From: Candidula unifasciata
Lineage: Eukaryota > Mollusca > Gastropoda > Stylommatophora > Geomitridae
Assembly: GCA_905116865.2 (NCBI GenBank)
Contig: CAJHNH020008057.1
Span: 182,001 to 246,000 of the forward strand
Direction: 5' to 3'
DNA length: 64,000 nt
Of this stretch, positions 25,901-37,900 are shown piece after piece (the first letter of the stretch is position 1; every line of letters begins with the position of its first letter). The notes below the pieces were generated by a model that searched no databases, was not told the DNA's origin, and saw only the letters and a list, made by a program, of their open reading frames with translations. A program made the translations under genes and the position numbers.

Positions 25901-28900
25901 TACAGATATGATAAAGTAAGAGTGAATCACATCCTTTATACAGATATGATAAGTAAGAGTGAATCACATCATTTATACAGATATGATAAGTAAGAGTGAA
26001 TCACATCATTTATACAGATATGATAAAGTAAGAGTGAATCAAATCATTTATACAGATATGATAAGTAAGAGTGAATCACATCATTTATACAGATATGATA
26101 AAGTAAGAGTGAATCAAATCATTTATACAGATATGATAAGTAAGAGTGAATCACATCATTTATACAGATATGATAAGTAAGAGTGAATCACATCATTTAT
26201 ACAGATATGATAAGTAAGCGTGAATCACATCATTTATACAGATATGATAAGTAAGAGTGAATCACATTGTTTATACAGATATGATAAGTAAGAGTGAATC
26301 ACATCATTTATACAGATATGATAAGTAAGAGTGAATCACATTGTTTATACAGATATGATAAGTAAGAGTGAATCACATCATTTATACAGATATGATAAGT
26401 AAGAGTGAATCACATTGTTTATACAGATATGATAAGTAAGAGTGAATCACATCATTTATACAGATATGATAAGTAAGAGTGAATCACATTGTTTATACAG
26501 ATATGATAAGTAAGAGTGAATCACATCATTTATACAGATATGATAAGTAAGAGTGAATCACATTGTTTATGCAGATATGATAAAGTAAGAGTGAATCACA
26601 TCATTTATACAGATATGATAAGTAAGAGTGAATCACATCATATATTCAAATATGATAAAGTAAGAGTGAATCACATTGTTTATACAGATATGATAAAGTA
26701 AGAGTGAATCACATCCTTTATACAGATATGATAAATAAGAGTGAATCAAATCATTTATACAGATATGATAAAGTAAGAGTGAATCACATCATTTAAACAG
26801 ATATGATAAAGTAAGAGTGAATCACATCATTTAAACAGATATGATAAGTAAGAGTGAATCAAATCCTTTATACAGATATGATAAAGTTAGAGTGAATCAA
26901 ATCATTTATACAAATATGATAATGTAAGCGTGAATCACATCATTTATACAGATATGATAAAGTAAGAGTGCATCACATCATTTATACAGATATGATAAAG
27001 TAAGAATATGAAATAAATTAATCTTGCAAAAGATAATTTGCTCTGTTAATCTGTATGTCTTAAATCTGTTTGAGTTGCCATAGTTATAAATGAGTTGATT
27101 AATCAGTTTGTTTCCTTTTTCTCCTTCCTTAATCTTCTCTGTTCTCTTCTTCATACCTTCTGTTGCCTCAACCTGGTATGCAATTTTTAAAACTGTTAAG
27201 ACTATTTGTTTTAATCTGTTAACACCATAGCGGTGATAATTATCATTTTAATGACACAGGAAATTTTATTCAGCTGCAGAATAAAGACAGTGTGGTTTAC
27301 AGGCAGTGTTTTTGTGTGCAACCCTGAGACTTATGGAGGATTAAACACATGTCCTATGATCTTTGATGTGGAAGGTCTGATCCCTCAGCCACACACTCCT
27401 CAGCAGTATCAACAGTATTGTCCCAGAATAATCTGTACCATATACACTTGCATTCATGCAGCAGTCACGCAGCTTTTTTAGTAAACAGTTTTGTGTTTGC
27501 TTTGATATTTATAATATGATGGCATTGTAAAAGGATCTTTGAATAATTTGATGACATTGTTAAAGGATCTTTGAATAACCTGATGGCATTGTTAAAGGAT
27601 TTTTTAATAATTTGATAACATTGTAAAAAGATCTTTGAATATTTAGATTATTTGTAAAAGGATCTTTGAATAATTTGATGAAATTGTTAAAGGATCTTTG
27701 AATAACTTGATGACATTGTTAAAGAATTGTGGAATAATTTGATAACATTGTTAAAGGATCTTTAAATAATTTGATAACATTGTTAAAGGATCTTTGAATA
27801 ATTTCATGACATTGTTAAAGGATCTTTAGATATGACAGTATCTTTCTTTACCTCTGTATCACATATTCTTACTATTGTCACTGTGTAAACCTTTATATTG
27901 ACATTGATTGACTTGTCTAATCTTGCAGCCTTTACTATACACAGAACAATTATGAATGTTGCTTGTTTACACATTTGCTATAAACAAAACAAATCTGAAT
28001 GTTGCTTGTTTACACATTTACTTTAGGTAGCACACATGTGAGCATTTGCTTTCTTTGAAACAGCTGTGCTGGTCTCAACCGTCACCTGAGAATTCTACCC
28101 AAAAAAAAAAAAAAAAAATAGGGTATGAACCTGTTAGAATTCCAGTAAAAAATTTAAAAACAACAACAGTTTTTAATTAGGTCACTAGTAAGTTCGTTAA
28201 AAGTGTATTTATCAAAATTATTTTAATTATGAATATTGAAGAGGGTTGGCTAGTAAAGACAATAAAACAAAGAAAATTGAAATATTTTGGTCACTTGAAA
28301 CGTCATGGAAGTCTAGAGAGAACAATAATGGAGGGGTATATGCCTGGGAAGAGAGGAAGAGGAAGGCCAAGGAGAAGATGGGTGCAGGATGTGGCAGATG
28401 ATCTCCAGATGGGTGTATCAGACGCAGGACATCTTGCTCAGGATAGGAAGGTTTTCCGGAGGGTTGTTATGGCAGCGAGGTTCCGCGAGGGACATGCTAC
28501 TACTGAATGAATTTTAATTATTATCCAAAATATAGAAAGATGTGTGAAAGTAGTAATCAGTAAACACATGTGGGGTGAAGCATTAAACTGAATACATCCC
28601 CAGGGGCCTAAAAAACATAAGCGTATCAGGTGATTCATGGTACCACAAGGGCTGATGAGAAAATCTGAAAATCTGATATTATCTTAACTTTAAAAAAATA
28701 AAAAAGCCATTTAGCACAAAGGAAAACCTTCTCCAAATGCTATTGTTATTATCCTGACCTCCTGAATGTTTGCACAGGTGTGGACTCAGCCAATTGCGTT
28801 AACTATATATCTCATAATCAGGTCACGAAAGGCAACTTGGAAAAGTTACATTTACAGGGAATTGGAGCCAACTGGAAGTGTCAGTTTTTCGGCTTCTTAG

Positions 28901-31900
28901 GGCAAAAGGGTTGAAAACTAATCCTTCTGATGCATGAGAGCAAATCAAGATTACTATTTTGGCATGCTAATGCACTGAAGACTCTGCCACTATGGCCCCT
29001 ATACAATATACAATGTGGTGTTCCTAAATTTTGTTTTAAAAGTTTTATTTTTCTACATTGGTTTCAGGAAAAGCTGATAAAAGACAAAGCTCGTATGCAG
29101 CATAGACTATCAGTGCCAGAGTTTGACAGTGGGCTAAATGGAATATTGAAAAATGTACAAAATCAGAATAGAAAAGGTTAGTAATAGTATACAAGAAATA
29201 TCTTGTTCAACCTTTCTAGATTGAAACTGAGCTGCATAGCAAAGTGTGCTCATTACATTGTAAAGAAAGATAATCAGAAATCATAAGTTGCATTTAAAAG
29301 CACTGATTTTTTTTTCTTAAAGTGAAATGGTTTGGTCATTTAGCTGGGCTGCCAACCGACAGTATATCACAACATAGTTAAGATCGGCGGAGCCAAATGC
29401 GAAAGACACCGGGCATACAGAAAGACTTATCAGTTAACAAAGAACTGGCACTGTTAGTCACAGGACACTGGTTTTCGTATTGAGGGAAGAGCCTGAGCAC
29501 CTGTGGACATGTCTAGAGTGCAATGATCATATCCCAAATAACTAATGCATATGGTTGGAGAATTGGCTACAGAGATGTCTTAAGGTGCGCCATGATGAGA
29601 GCGACATTCTGGACAGAACTTGCTAATTGGATGATGATATTATTTTGCTTACATTTATAAGTTGCCTTCTTTTATAGTAAAATTAGCCATTTCAAATTAT
29701 TATAGCCTAGGTAATTTTTTTTTTTTTTTTTTTTTTTGGGATTGAAAGACAATTTTAGCTCATTTGGTAACACTAGTCACACGGTCAAATGCACCAGAAA
29801 TGAATTTTGCTGATTTTAACTAATTTTGATGTGCTTAAAAAAAAAAATGACATTTAAAAAATGTTGACTGGCTCTAGTTTTGAAGAGATACACTATTAGT
29901 TTACTCAGATAGGGCCACATTATATATATATGAGGCAACTGTTGTGGCCGGTTGCATAATTTGTTTCTTTTGACTAATAAAACTGTAACCAGAAGTTGTC
30001 TTGCCTACAATTACATCGCCTTTGTGTATGCAGATCTTACCTCTGACAAAATTTTGCCATTATTAGCTAGTGTCATTGTCTTTACTAAAACTTTCATAGT
30101 TAGAAATGCCTAGGGCATGTGTGAACAGTGCCGATTACTTTTGTTGTGTACGTTGTGAGGTAACATTTCTCTAAAAAAAAATGAAAGATAACTAAAGTGA
30201 TTAAAAGGCATACAGTTTGTATTGTGGCTGAAGAAAAGAATTATAATTGGCAATGCTCTAGTTTTAGCATTTAACAGCTTGTATTCATACTGAAAGTGCT
30301 GCGTTCTAGAGACTTTGAGATAAAGGAGTCCAAGACAATTAACCACATGTTGGAAATGGATATTAAACAAAGACAAGCATGTAGAAACAAACTGCGGGTC
30401 AAAGAAAGAAGATATGCCAGCAAACTGCTACTGGGTATGTTGAGCATGGAGACCCTGAGATGTTTGCTGCATGTCGGAGGATTGAGCACAGTCGCATCGA
30501 TGTGCTAGGATGTTGATACAAACAACAAGTAACAAGTGTCATCATTCAAAGCTTTGAATCCACAGTATTGTCCTTTTGAAGTTATTTTTTAAATTGCTTA
30601 TTTAATATAATCTTACTCAGTTGCACATATTTCTTTGTGATGTAATTGTTTGACATTTATACATTGTAGACTTATCTTCTGCAACACTATAGCTTCTCAT
30701 GAAATCAGTAGTGTACAGGGTTTGTTTCTGGTGGTATGCAGTGCTGCCATTTATTTTTTACATCATGTTTTCTTTTCAGCGCTACTTTAACTCTTTGAGT
30801 CCCAGAGAGTTTAGCATCACAGGCCCAAGGGGTAGTTAAGATAGAGGTAAAATCAGCGCATCATGCGCTCATTGGGCTTCTAGGTAGGAACCTATGAACG
30901 TCTGATGTGTTCCTTGGGACTCAAAGAGTTAACTGAAACTTTGTGATTAGTACCAGCATATTTTTTTAGTAACTTTGTAGTGAGTTCGGGTACCTATTTT
31001 TGTTTCAGAAAAAAAATCTGGTAGTACACAACATTTGTTGTGCTGTTATTGCTTAAGTAATCTTTATATTTTTTTCCATTCTAGTCAAGCAAGAAGAGGC
31101 CTTTTTGCCTTGCCGCTCAGATTCTGTGCCTAACTTGACATCTGATGATAGCAAAGAAGTTAAAATGGCTGCAAAAGACACTAAAACATCAACTGTGTCA
31201 TCACCACTGACATTTAATGACATTTACTTTAAGCAGCCAGTCTCCCAGCACAAACAACGAAGACCACGAAGGACACGAGACTATCATTCTGATACAGATC
31301 ATCTCAGTGAGATTGATCTTAACACTTCAGAGGTCAAGAGGTCAAGGATGATTCCAGCCAGGGGTGCTAACTCTGAAATACTTTCAGTGCAGTCTCAACC
31401 CTTACCACATTTGTACTACCATCAATACAAAAACAGTGGCAGGTGGAAAGAAACCACTGGATGTGCCAGTGATGTTGGCGGCTACAGTGGAGGCGGTGGT
31501 TCATTCCCTACAGCAAATGCAGCAGCTGCTGCATTTCAGAGAAAATATCAACAGTTCAATCACAGTTCACTTCAAAATATTTCACCTACTGATTTCCATT
31601 CAAGGGCATGCACTCCAGATTCTTCTAACCATGCTCATCCAAATCCTGCTATCAGTTCAGAAATGTATAAATTCGATAAAAGAACTTATAATGACTTTCA
31701 AAGACATGACAGTAAAATTAATGACTTCAGAAGGAATACCAAAAGCCAGCAAGAGTACACACAGAGAACAGTAAGGACTAAATATCGTGACATTCCAGAG
31801 CACACAAAAACTGTTGTAACCAGTGATGAATTATATAATCAGTCACCCAAGAATGATTATTATCAGTGCAGAACCAAATCCGATCCAACAATTAACATCC

Positions 31901-34900
31901 ACTACTCATCTAGTCAGACTTTATCCAGACCTGTACATGAAAAAACTTCAAATTCTTCAAAGTTTCAGCCACAGCTGGCGTCGGGACCAACATGAACTTT
32001 CTCAGTAACTCTGAGTTTTTGCAACAGAAACCAGTTCCATTAACACAAAACTATCCAATGTCATTTTCTTCCAAATCAAGGAGCACTGTTATGAATGGAA
32101 GCAATTCATCTCTACACTGTTCCTTACATTCTCCAAATTCATCTCCTCCTGTGTTTCACAAAGATGTAGTGATCCACAGTACTCCAGTCCACTATAAATC
32201 TACACCTTTGGTGTCTGAGTCACCAGCTGCATTGAGTTTTGAAGAATATAAAGGAAGCAAACTGAGTATAGTATTAGAAGAAAGAGCTATGTCAGAAAAG
32301 CATTTAGTAAGTATTTATTTTAATTTTAATGTGTTGTTCAGTTAGATTGCTCATTTGCCATGTCTACACTTTATCATAACCATCACTATCGTGTGCTGTA
32401 CCGGCAATCCAACAGTTACGTACTACTCACCAGATAGAAGAAACATATCCTACCTATGATTACATCACCTTTGTGTATGCAGATCTTACCTCTGACAACA
32501 TTTTGCAATTATTAGCTAGTGTCATTGTCTTTATTAAAACTGTCATAGTTAGAAATGCCTGGGGTGTGTGTGGGGTTAGAATGTCTTTTCCACTCCTGAT
32601 TATCTCAATAGGAATTCCATCTCTGTCCGTGGCTTTTCCTGGAAGCCAATTCATCAGTAGCATTCCTAACTTCTACAACTGTTGGAAATGTGTCCAGATA
32701 GTCAAGAGTTGGTAGCATCTTCACTGCATTAAGAGCACCGCCTGTTATTTTGTTATGAACTAAGTATAGCTCCAGATAATGTTTCACCTATCTATCTAGA
32801 TGCTTCTTTTTGTCGTTAATAATTTCCCCATTCAAACTCTTTAGCAGTGCACTTTTTAAATAGAAGGACCAGTGGCCTTCTTGATTACCTCATACATGCC
32901 CCTGACATTACCACCACTGCTAGTATTATGAATGCTTTCACATAACTGGATCCAGTAGTCATTTACACACTGGCTAGCTACCTTTTGCAAATGATTTCTA
33001 GCTGCTCTCAATTATGAGAATGTTATGAGAATGTTATGAGAATGTTATGAGAATGACTTCTGATATACCTGCCAAAACAGCTCTCACATGGACACCAGAG
33101 GGAAAGAGAAAACAGGGGCACCCAAAAACAACATGGAGACGAACGATGGAAAGTGACCTGAGTGCGGCATCTTTGACATGGAAAACTGCATCGAAGATTG
33201 CACAGGACAGGAAAGCATGGACAGTCCTCTCTGAAGCCTCATGTGCCACTAGGCATAAAGAGAACTGATAATGATGATGATGACTCAATTACCTGAGTGT
33301 TCTTTGTTGTTCTTCCCTTGTTTTTGAGGAGTATCAACTTTTTTGCTGTCAATTAAAGGTTGGCGTGTCTGGCTATTTGCTTCAAACCATCCTTACTTCT
33401 GTATTCTATAATCCCATAGACTGATACAGCTGTTTTGTAAACAGTCTCCCTAATTGCATCCCATTTTAGGCTTGCTGTAGAGTTATCCTGGATGTCAGTG
33501 AAAACATTTTCAAGCTGTTGTTAAAACTCAAAACACTTTTCAGGGTCTTTAGTTTTGGAAATATTTAACCTATGGATATTTTTGATTTTTGAAGTGAACA
33601 TTTTCTTTGGTTTCATCCAAACTTTTGTAGCAACTAGGGAATGATCAGTATCACAATCAGCACTGTGGTAGCTGTAAGTTAGTGATACACAGTTCAAGTG
33701 CTGCCTCCTTGTGAGAATAAGGTCAAGCTGGTGCCAGTGGCCAGATCTTGGATGTTTCCATGACACCTTATGGCGGTTTTTAGTTTTGTAAAAAGGAGTT
33801 TGTGATGCACAAGTCACTTCTAGTGCAGAAATCCAGTAGTCTCTGCCCATTTACATTCGTGTGGCCAACATTATATTTTCCAAGACAAACTGGCCATGAG
33901 TTTGAGTTTGACTTCATGTGAGCATTAAAGTCACCAAGTATATAGATGCCGTCAGATTTAGGAATTGCTTTCACTGCATTATCCAGTTCCTCATGAAAAG
34001 AATCCTTTGCATCCTCTGTTGACGTTAGAGTGGACGCATGTGCAGTAACGAGGGTGATAAAACCACTTGAGGTAGACAATTGTAGAGATAATATTTGGTC
34101 ACTTCCTCCAGTTAGACTCTCAACAGATCACAACAGTGAATTCTTTACTGCGAATCACACTACATACAACCAGATTTCTTCCTGACCTCTACCTTTCCAG
34201 AAGAATGCATAATTATTTTCTCTAATGGACCCATCCTCTGGCAGACGAGTTTTCTGTAGGCCAGCAAAATCTATGTCAAGTTTGATGAGTTCGGCATCAA
34301 TGATAGCCATTTTTCTCACATCACTAAAGATTTCCAGGTCAGTGGAAAACCCAGGACAATGGTCCTCATGTTCCAAGAGCCAGGTCTAAGCTTGAGGTTA
34401 TGTTTCTTTTTATTGCCGGGTGTATTGGTTTTTACAGCCTGCAGTTCGGATTTTGTCCTAGCTCCAAGCACACAAGCATACAAGCTGTGGTGGATCAACA
34501 CCTTATTGGAGGGGGGGGGGGGGGGGCTGCCCAGCTTGAGACAGGCAGTAGTTGATCAGTGACATTCAAAGATGTCTTCCACCACCAGAGGCAACCCGTG
34601 GCGCCCTCGTCTATGCCTATTGACAAGGACTTATAACCTCTAACTGCTGCCTCTCGATTTGTTTCCGAGACCATTTATGGATAGGGATGAAGTTCGTCCT
34701 TTCCATAGCACAAAGCCTGGGCAGTATTGTAGAGACCATATGTTGCCCATGCATCATGATCCCTCCCTCGACCTGCCTTGTTTACTCCAAAGGAAAGGTA
34801 AAACCAGTACATTTGGAACAAAGCAGGCTGCAGAAGCTGCCAGCTCAGGAGAGCAGTGCTCTATGTGTCCGCCTGTCAGAGCTTCCATCCTAGACCAGCT

Positions 34901-37900
34901 GCCAGCCAAGGCTAAGGGCTTGGTCTGGTCTGCCCTGCCATAACACAAAAGTTTTGAGGTTGCATTTCCTCTTTCTAGGATAAGGCTAGTATCCTCCAAA
35001 TGCGCTCCTCCCCCTGAAGCCGTTGGTACAATATGGAATGTTAGGTTTGGTTTATGCGGCCCAACATTCGATATAACAGAAAACATGTGGTACCAGCTAC
35101 TGTTATACGGTAGCTCAGTCAAATCAGACCAAGACCTGACCATGAAACTTATCTCTTAACCTATATCTTATCAATTTTGTATATGTTTTTTGGTTTTTGT
35201 TTACAGTAATTTTACTCACATAAATTATTCCATAGTCTTCATAGCCAACTTCTTCCTGTTAGTTTCAACTTTCAAAGTCTTTCAGAACATCTTGTCATAT
35301 TTTACTTAGAATCACACACCATTTTCTATACAATCTTTAGGAATAATTTATTTGTGTCAGTGCTGCTTTATCAAGTAAAAGTTGTGTTTGCTTTTGAGAA
35401 AATCTTTGTATCCTAATTTTTCCAGGCAACTGAGGAGTCAGGTATCTATGGGAAAACACTGGCCACACCCCCTCCATACAGTCCTGCACCACCTTATGTA
35501 AAATCTTCAAACGCTAAAGGGGAAGGACGATGCACAAACAGGTTATCCAGTGATTTAGCATTTAATCACAGAGACTCAGCTCGCAGTGCTTCATCACTTG
35601 CTGCCAATTCTGTCATTGACAATTTTATTGTGAATCAGCAGAGTTTATCTCCATGTGGATTTCACGGTAGTGATCCATACATTGACCTGCCTACCTCAGA
35701 TAGAGAAAAGTTAGGCTCCAGAGACTTTGAAGACAGTGACCACAAAAGGCAAAATCATTTCTGCACCAGTGACTCTTACAGATCCCACAGAGGCACCCCA
35801 ACACATAACTCAGACAGCAGTTCATCACACATAGGATCTGCTTCCATGACAGGGTCAGTCTATGTTTCAGGAAGAGGTCCAGTGGGACGTGGTCGTTCAA
35901 ACTCTTTTGATTCACAGATAGAGGTCCATAATAATTCTTCTCCTGCTGAATCTCCTCATTCAGTCAGTGTTTATTCATCTCAGTCAAGATCCAGGAAGCA
36001 AGATCTCCATGAGCCCTATTCTCTTTCAATAGATCCTGGAAACTATGAGGAACTTCTAACAACCACGAACCAGGAGCACTCTTCACAGGTTTCTAGTTCC
36101 TCTGACAGCGGATATGGTCATGGACAACATGTGTATGAATTCATAGGTGATCATTTAAGGGCTAAAGGAGAAAAATTCTCATCCACTCAAGAGGAATCTG
36201 TGCCAGCAAAATTAAGCATAAATTCAGCTTCATCATCTCAAAGACAAGTGTCTGTTAAAGGATCATTAAATGTCTTGTCAAAGGATACCACTCCTGCTAA
36301 AGACCTGTCCAAGGCAGGTCCAACTACACAGGAACATAAAGAACAGGTCAGTAAATGTTTGATAATTTTATTAAATTTACTCACTAGGTTAATAATGCCA
36401 TCAAGAGAACAGAATTTTGACAGAAAAGTTTTGGTTAAGAAATTAGTTAAAAGTAGAGCATTCCAATTTAGTGTGTGTCTAAAAACAGATGTGCTGCCTA
36501 GAAAAAGCAGTGCCTTAGAGTAGCAGTGTATGTTACTAATTTCCCGTCCTTTTTAGGATGACATTTTTCTTTATTTAAAGCCCTGCTCTTGCTTTTTCCA
36601 GGGGCAGCAATATAGCCTGGCCATAAATATGGCCTAAAGGCTGAATGCGGTTTCTGGGACCTTCCACGATGATCCTCACCCGCAAGGTGGCACATTGTGT
36701 CATCTGGTGTTTATCACTTGTGTGATGTCCTGGTGGGGTAGAAAGTCAGTCAGTCCATCAGCAGCGTATGTTTGTTCATGTGGTTGCGTGATAAATTTGA
36801 AGTTACCATGGCAATCACATGTCTGATTTTGAATTTCCAGTTGATTTGACTTGTGTTTTTTTCTTTTCTTTTAATTCCAGCTAAAAAGATTTTTTTAATG
36901 CTTCATTTTATGTTGATTTTAGCCTACTTATGCACCAGCTGAGATAAAGTGAAATATGCCAGGCAGTAACTTAATACTAATGACTTAATACAAAATACTT
37001 TCCTATAGGCCTTCTAAACCACACCCCACCCAGTCAATCCACTTGACACTGTCTCTCTGGCAAGAACTGCCTCTGTCATTGTTTGTGCTGGCATTGTGGT
37101 GTCAGTCCAAATTCAGCAGACAGCAGCTTTTATGAAAACACCTGCATGAGAGAAAAGCGAAACAGACAGACAGGCAGGCAGAAGACAGACAGATTATAGA
37201 TAGGTAGTTTAAACATCTCACTGAGCTAAATGACGGAAGAAAAAGAAGAAGGAGAAGCAGAAGAAGAAAGATTAAATAGAGGGATAGATAGATAAATTAA
37301 TGGATGGATGGGTTGAGGGAGGAAGGGATGGGGGGGGGGGGGGGGAATTATCACCATCATTTGTATATGTTTGGTGTATGTTGACTATATTTGCACAAGA
37401 TACCTGACACGTGCGAGCGGGAAGTTCATCGCACTCTTGCCGAATGTCTTGGGAATTTGTTTATAAATGCCAGTCCTCCACTCAAGGTTCCCTCTGTCCC
37501 TGATGGTGATTGTAACTAGATTAAAGGAGGTTACATATCATAACCATTAACATTGTCTATCTTCTTCTTTTGTCAAAATCTGCTTGTGCCGCTAGGCGTC
37601 ACAGTCTATCAGATGATCGGCAACCGAGCCAGGGTGCGCTCAGTCGCTTCATATGCCGTGATGTTATGAAGTCTCAAGTTGTCAGTGACTCCTTCAATCC
37701 ATATACTTCTTGGTCTTCCCCTGCCTCTTGGTGTTTCGATTTTCATGTTGTATGCTCTTGATGCTGGCATTGTTGGTTCCATTCTCACTAGGTGACCAAA
37801 CCATTTCATTCTTTGCTTCTCAATAAATTTAACGATGGGTATGGTTCCAATAGTTCTTGTAATCACATCGTTTCTCACTCGATCTCTTCTGGTTTTGTTC

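Noticed and set aside
30296..30508. 70-codon plus frame ([12 protein letters not shown])
   Set aside because: Short, no known motif; the region resembles decayed repeat rather than an exon and no fitting splice sites were seen.
34659..35143. 95-codon plus and 129-codon minus frames
   Set aside because: No recognisable protein, no splice context linking them to LAP; more likely the 5' region of the neighbouring LINE.
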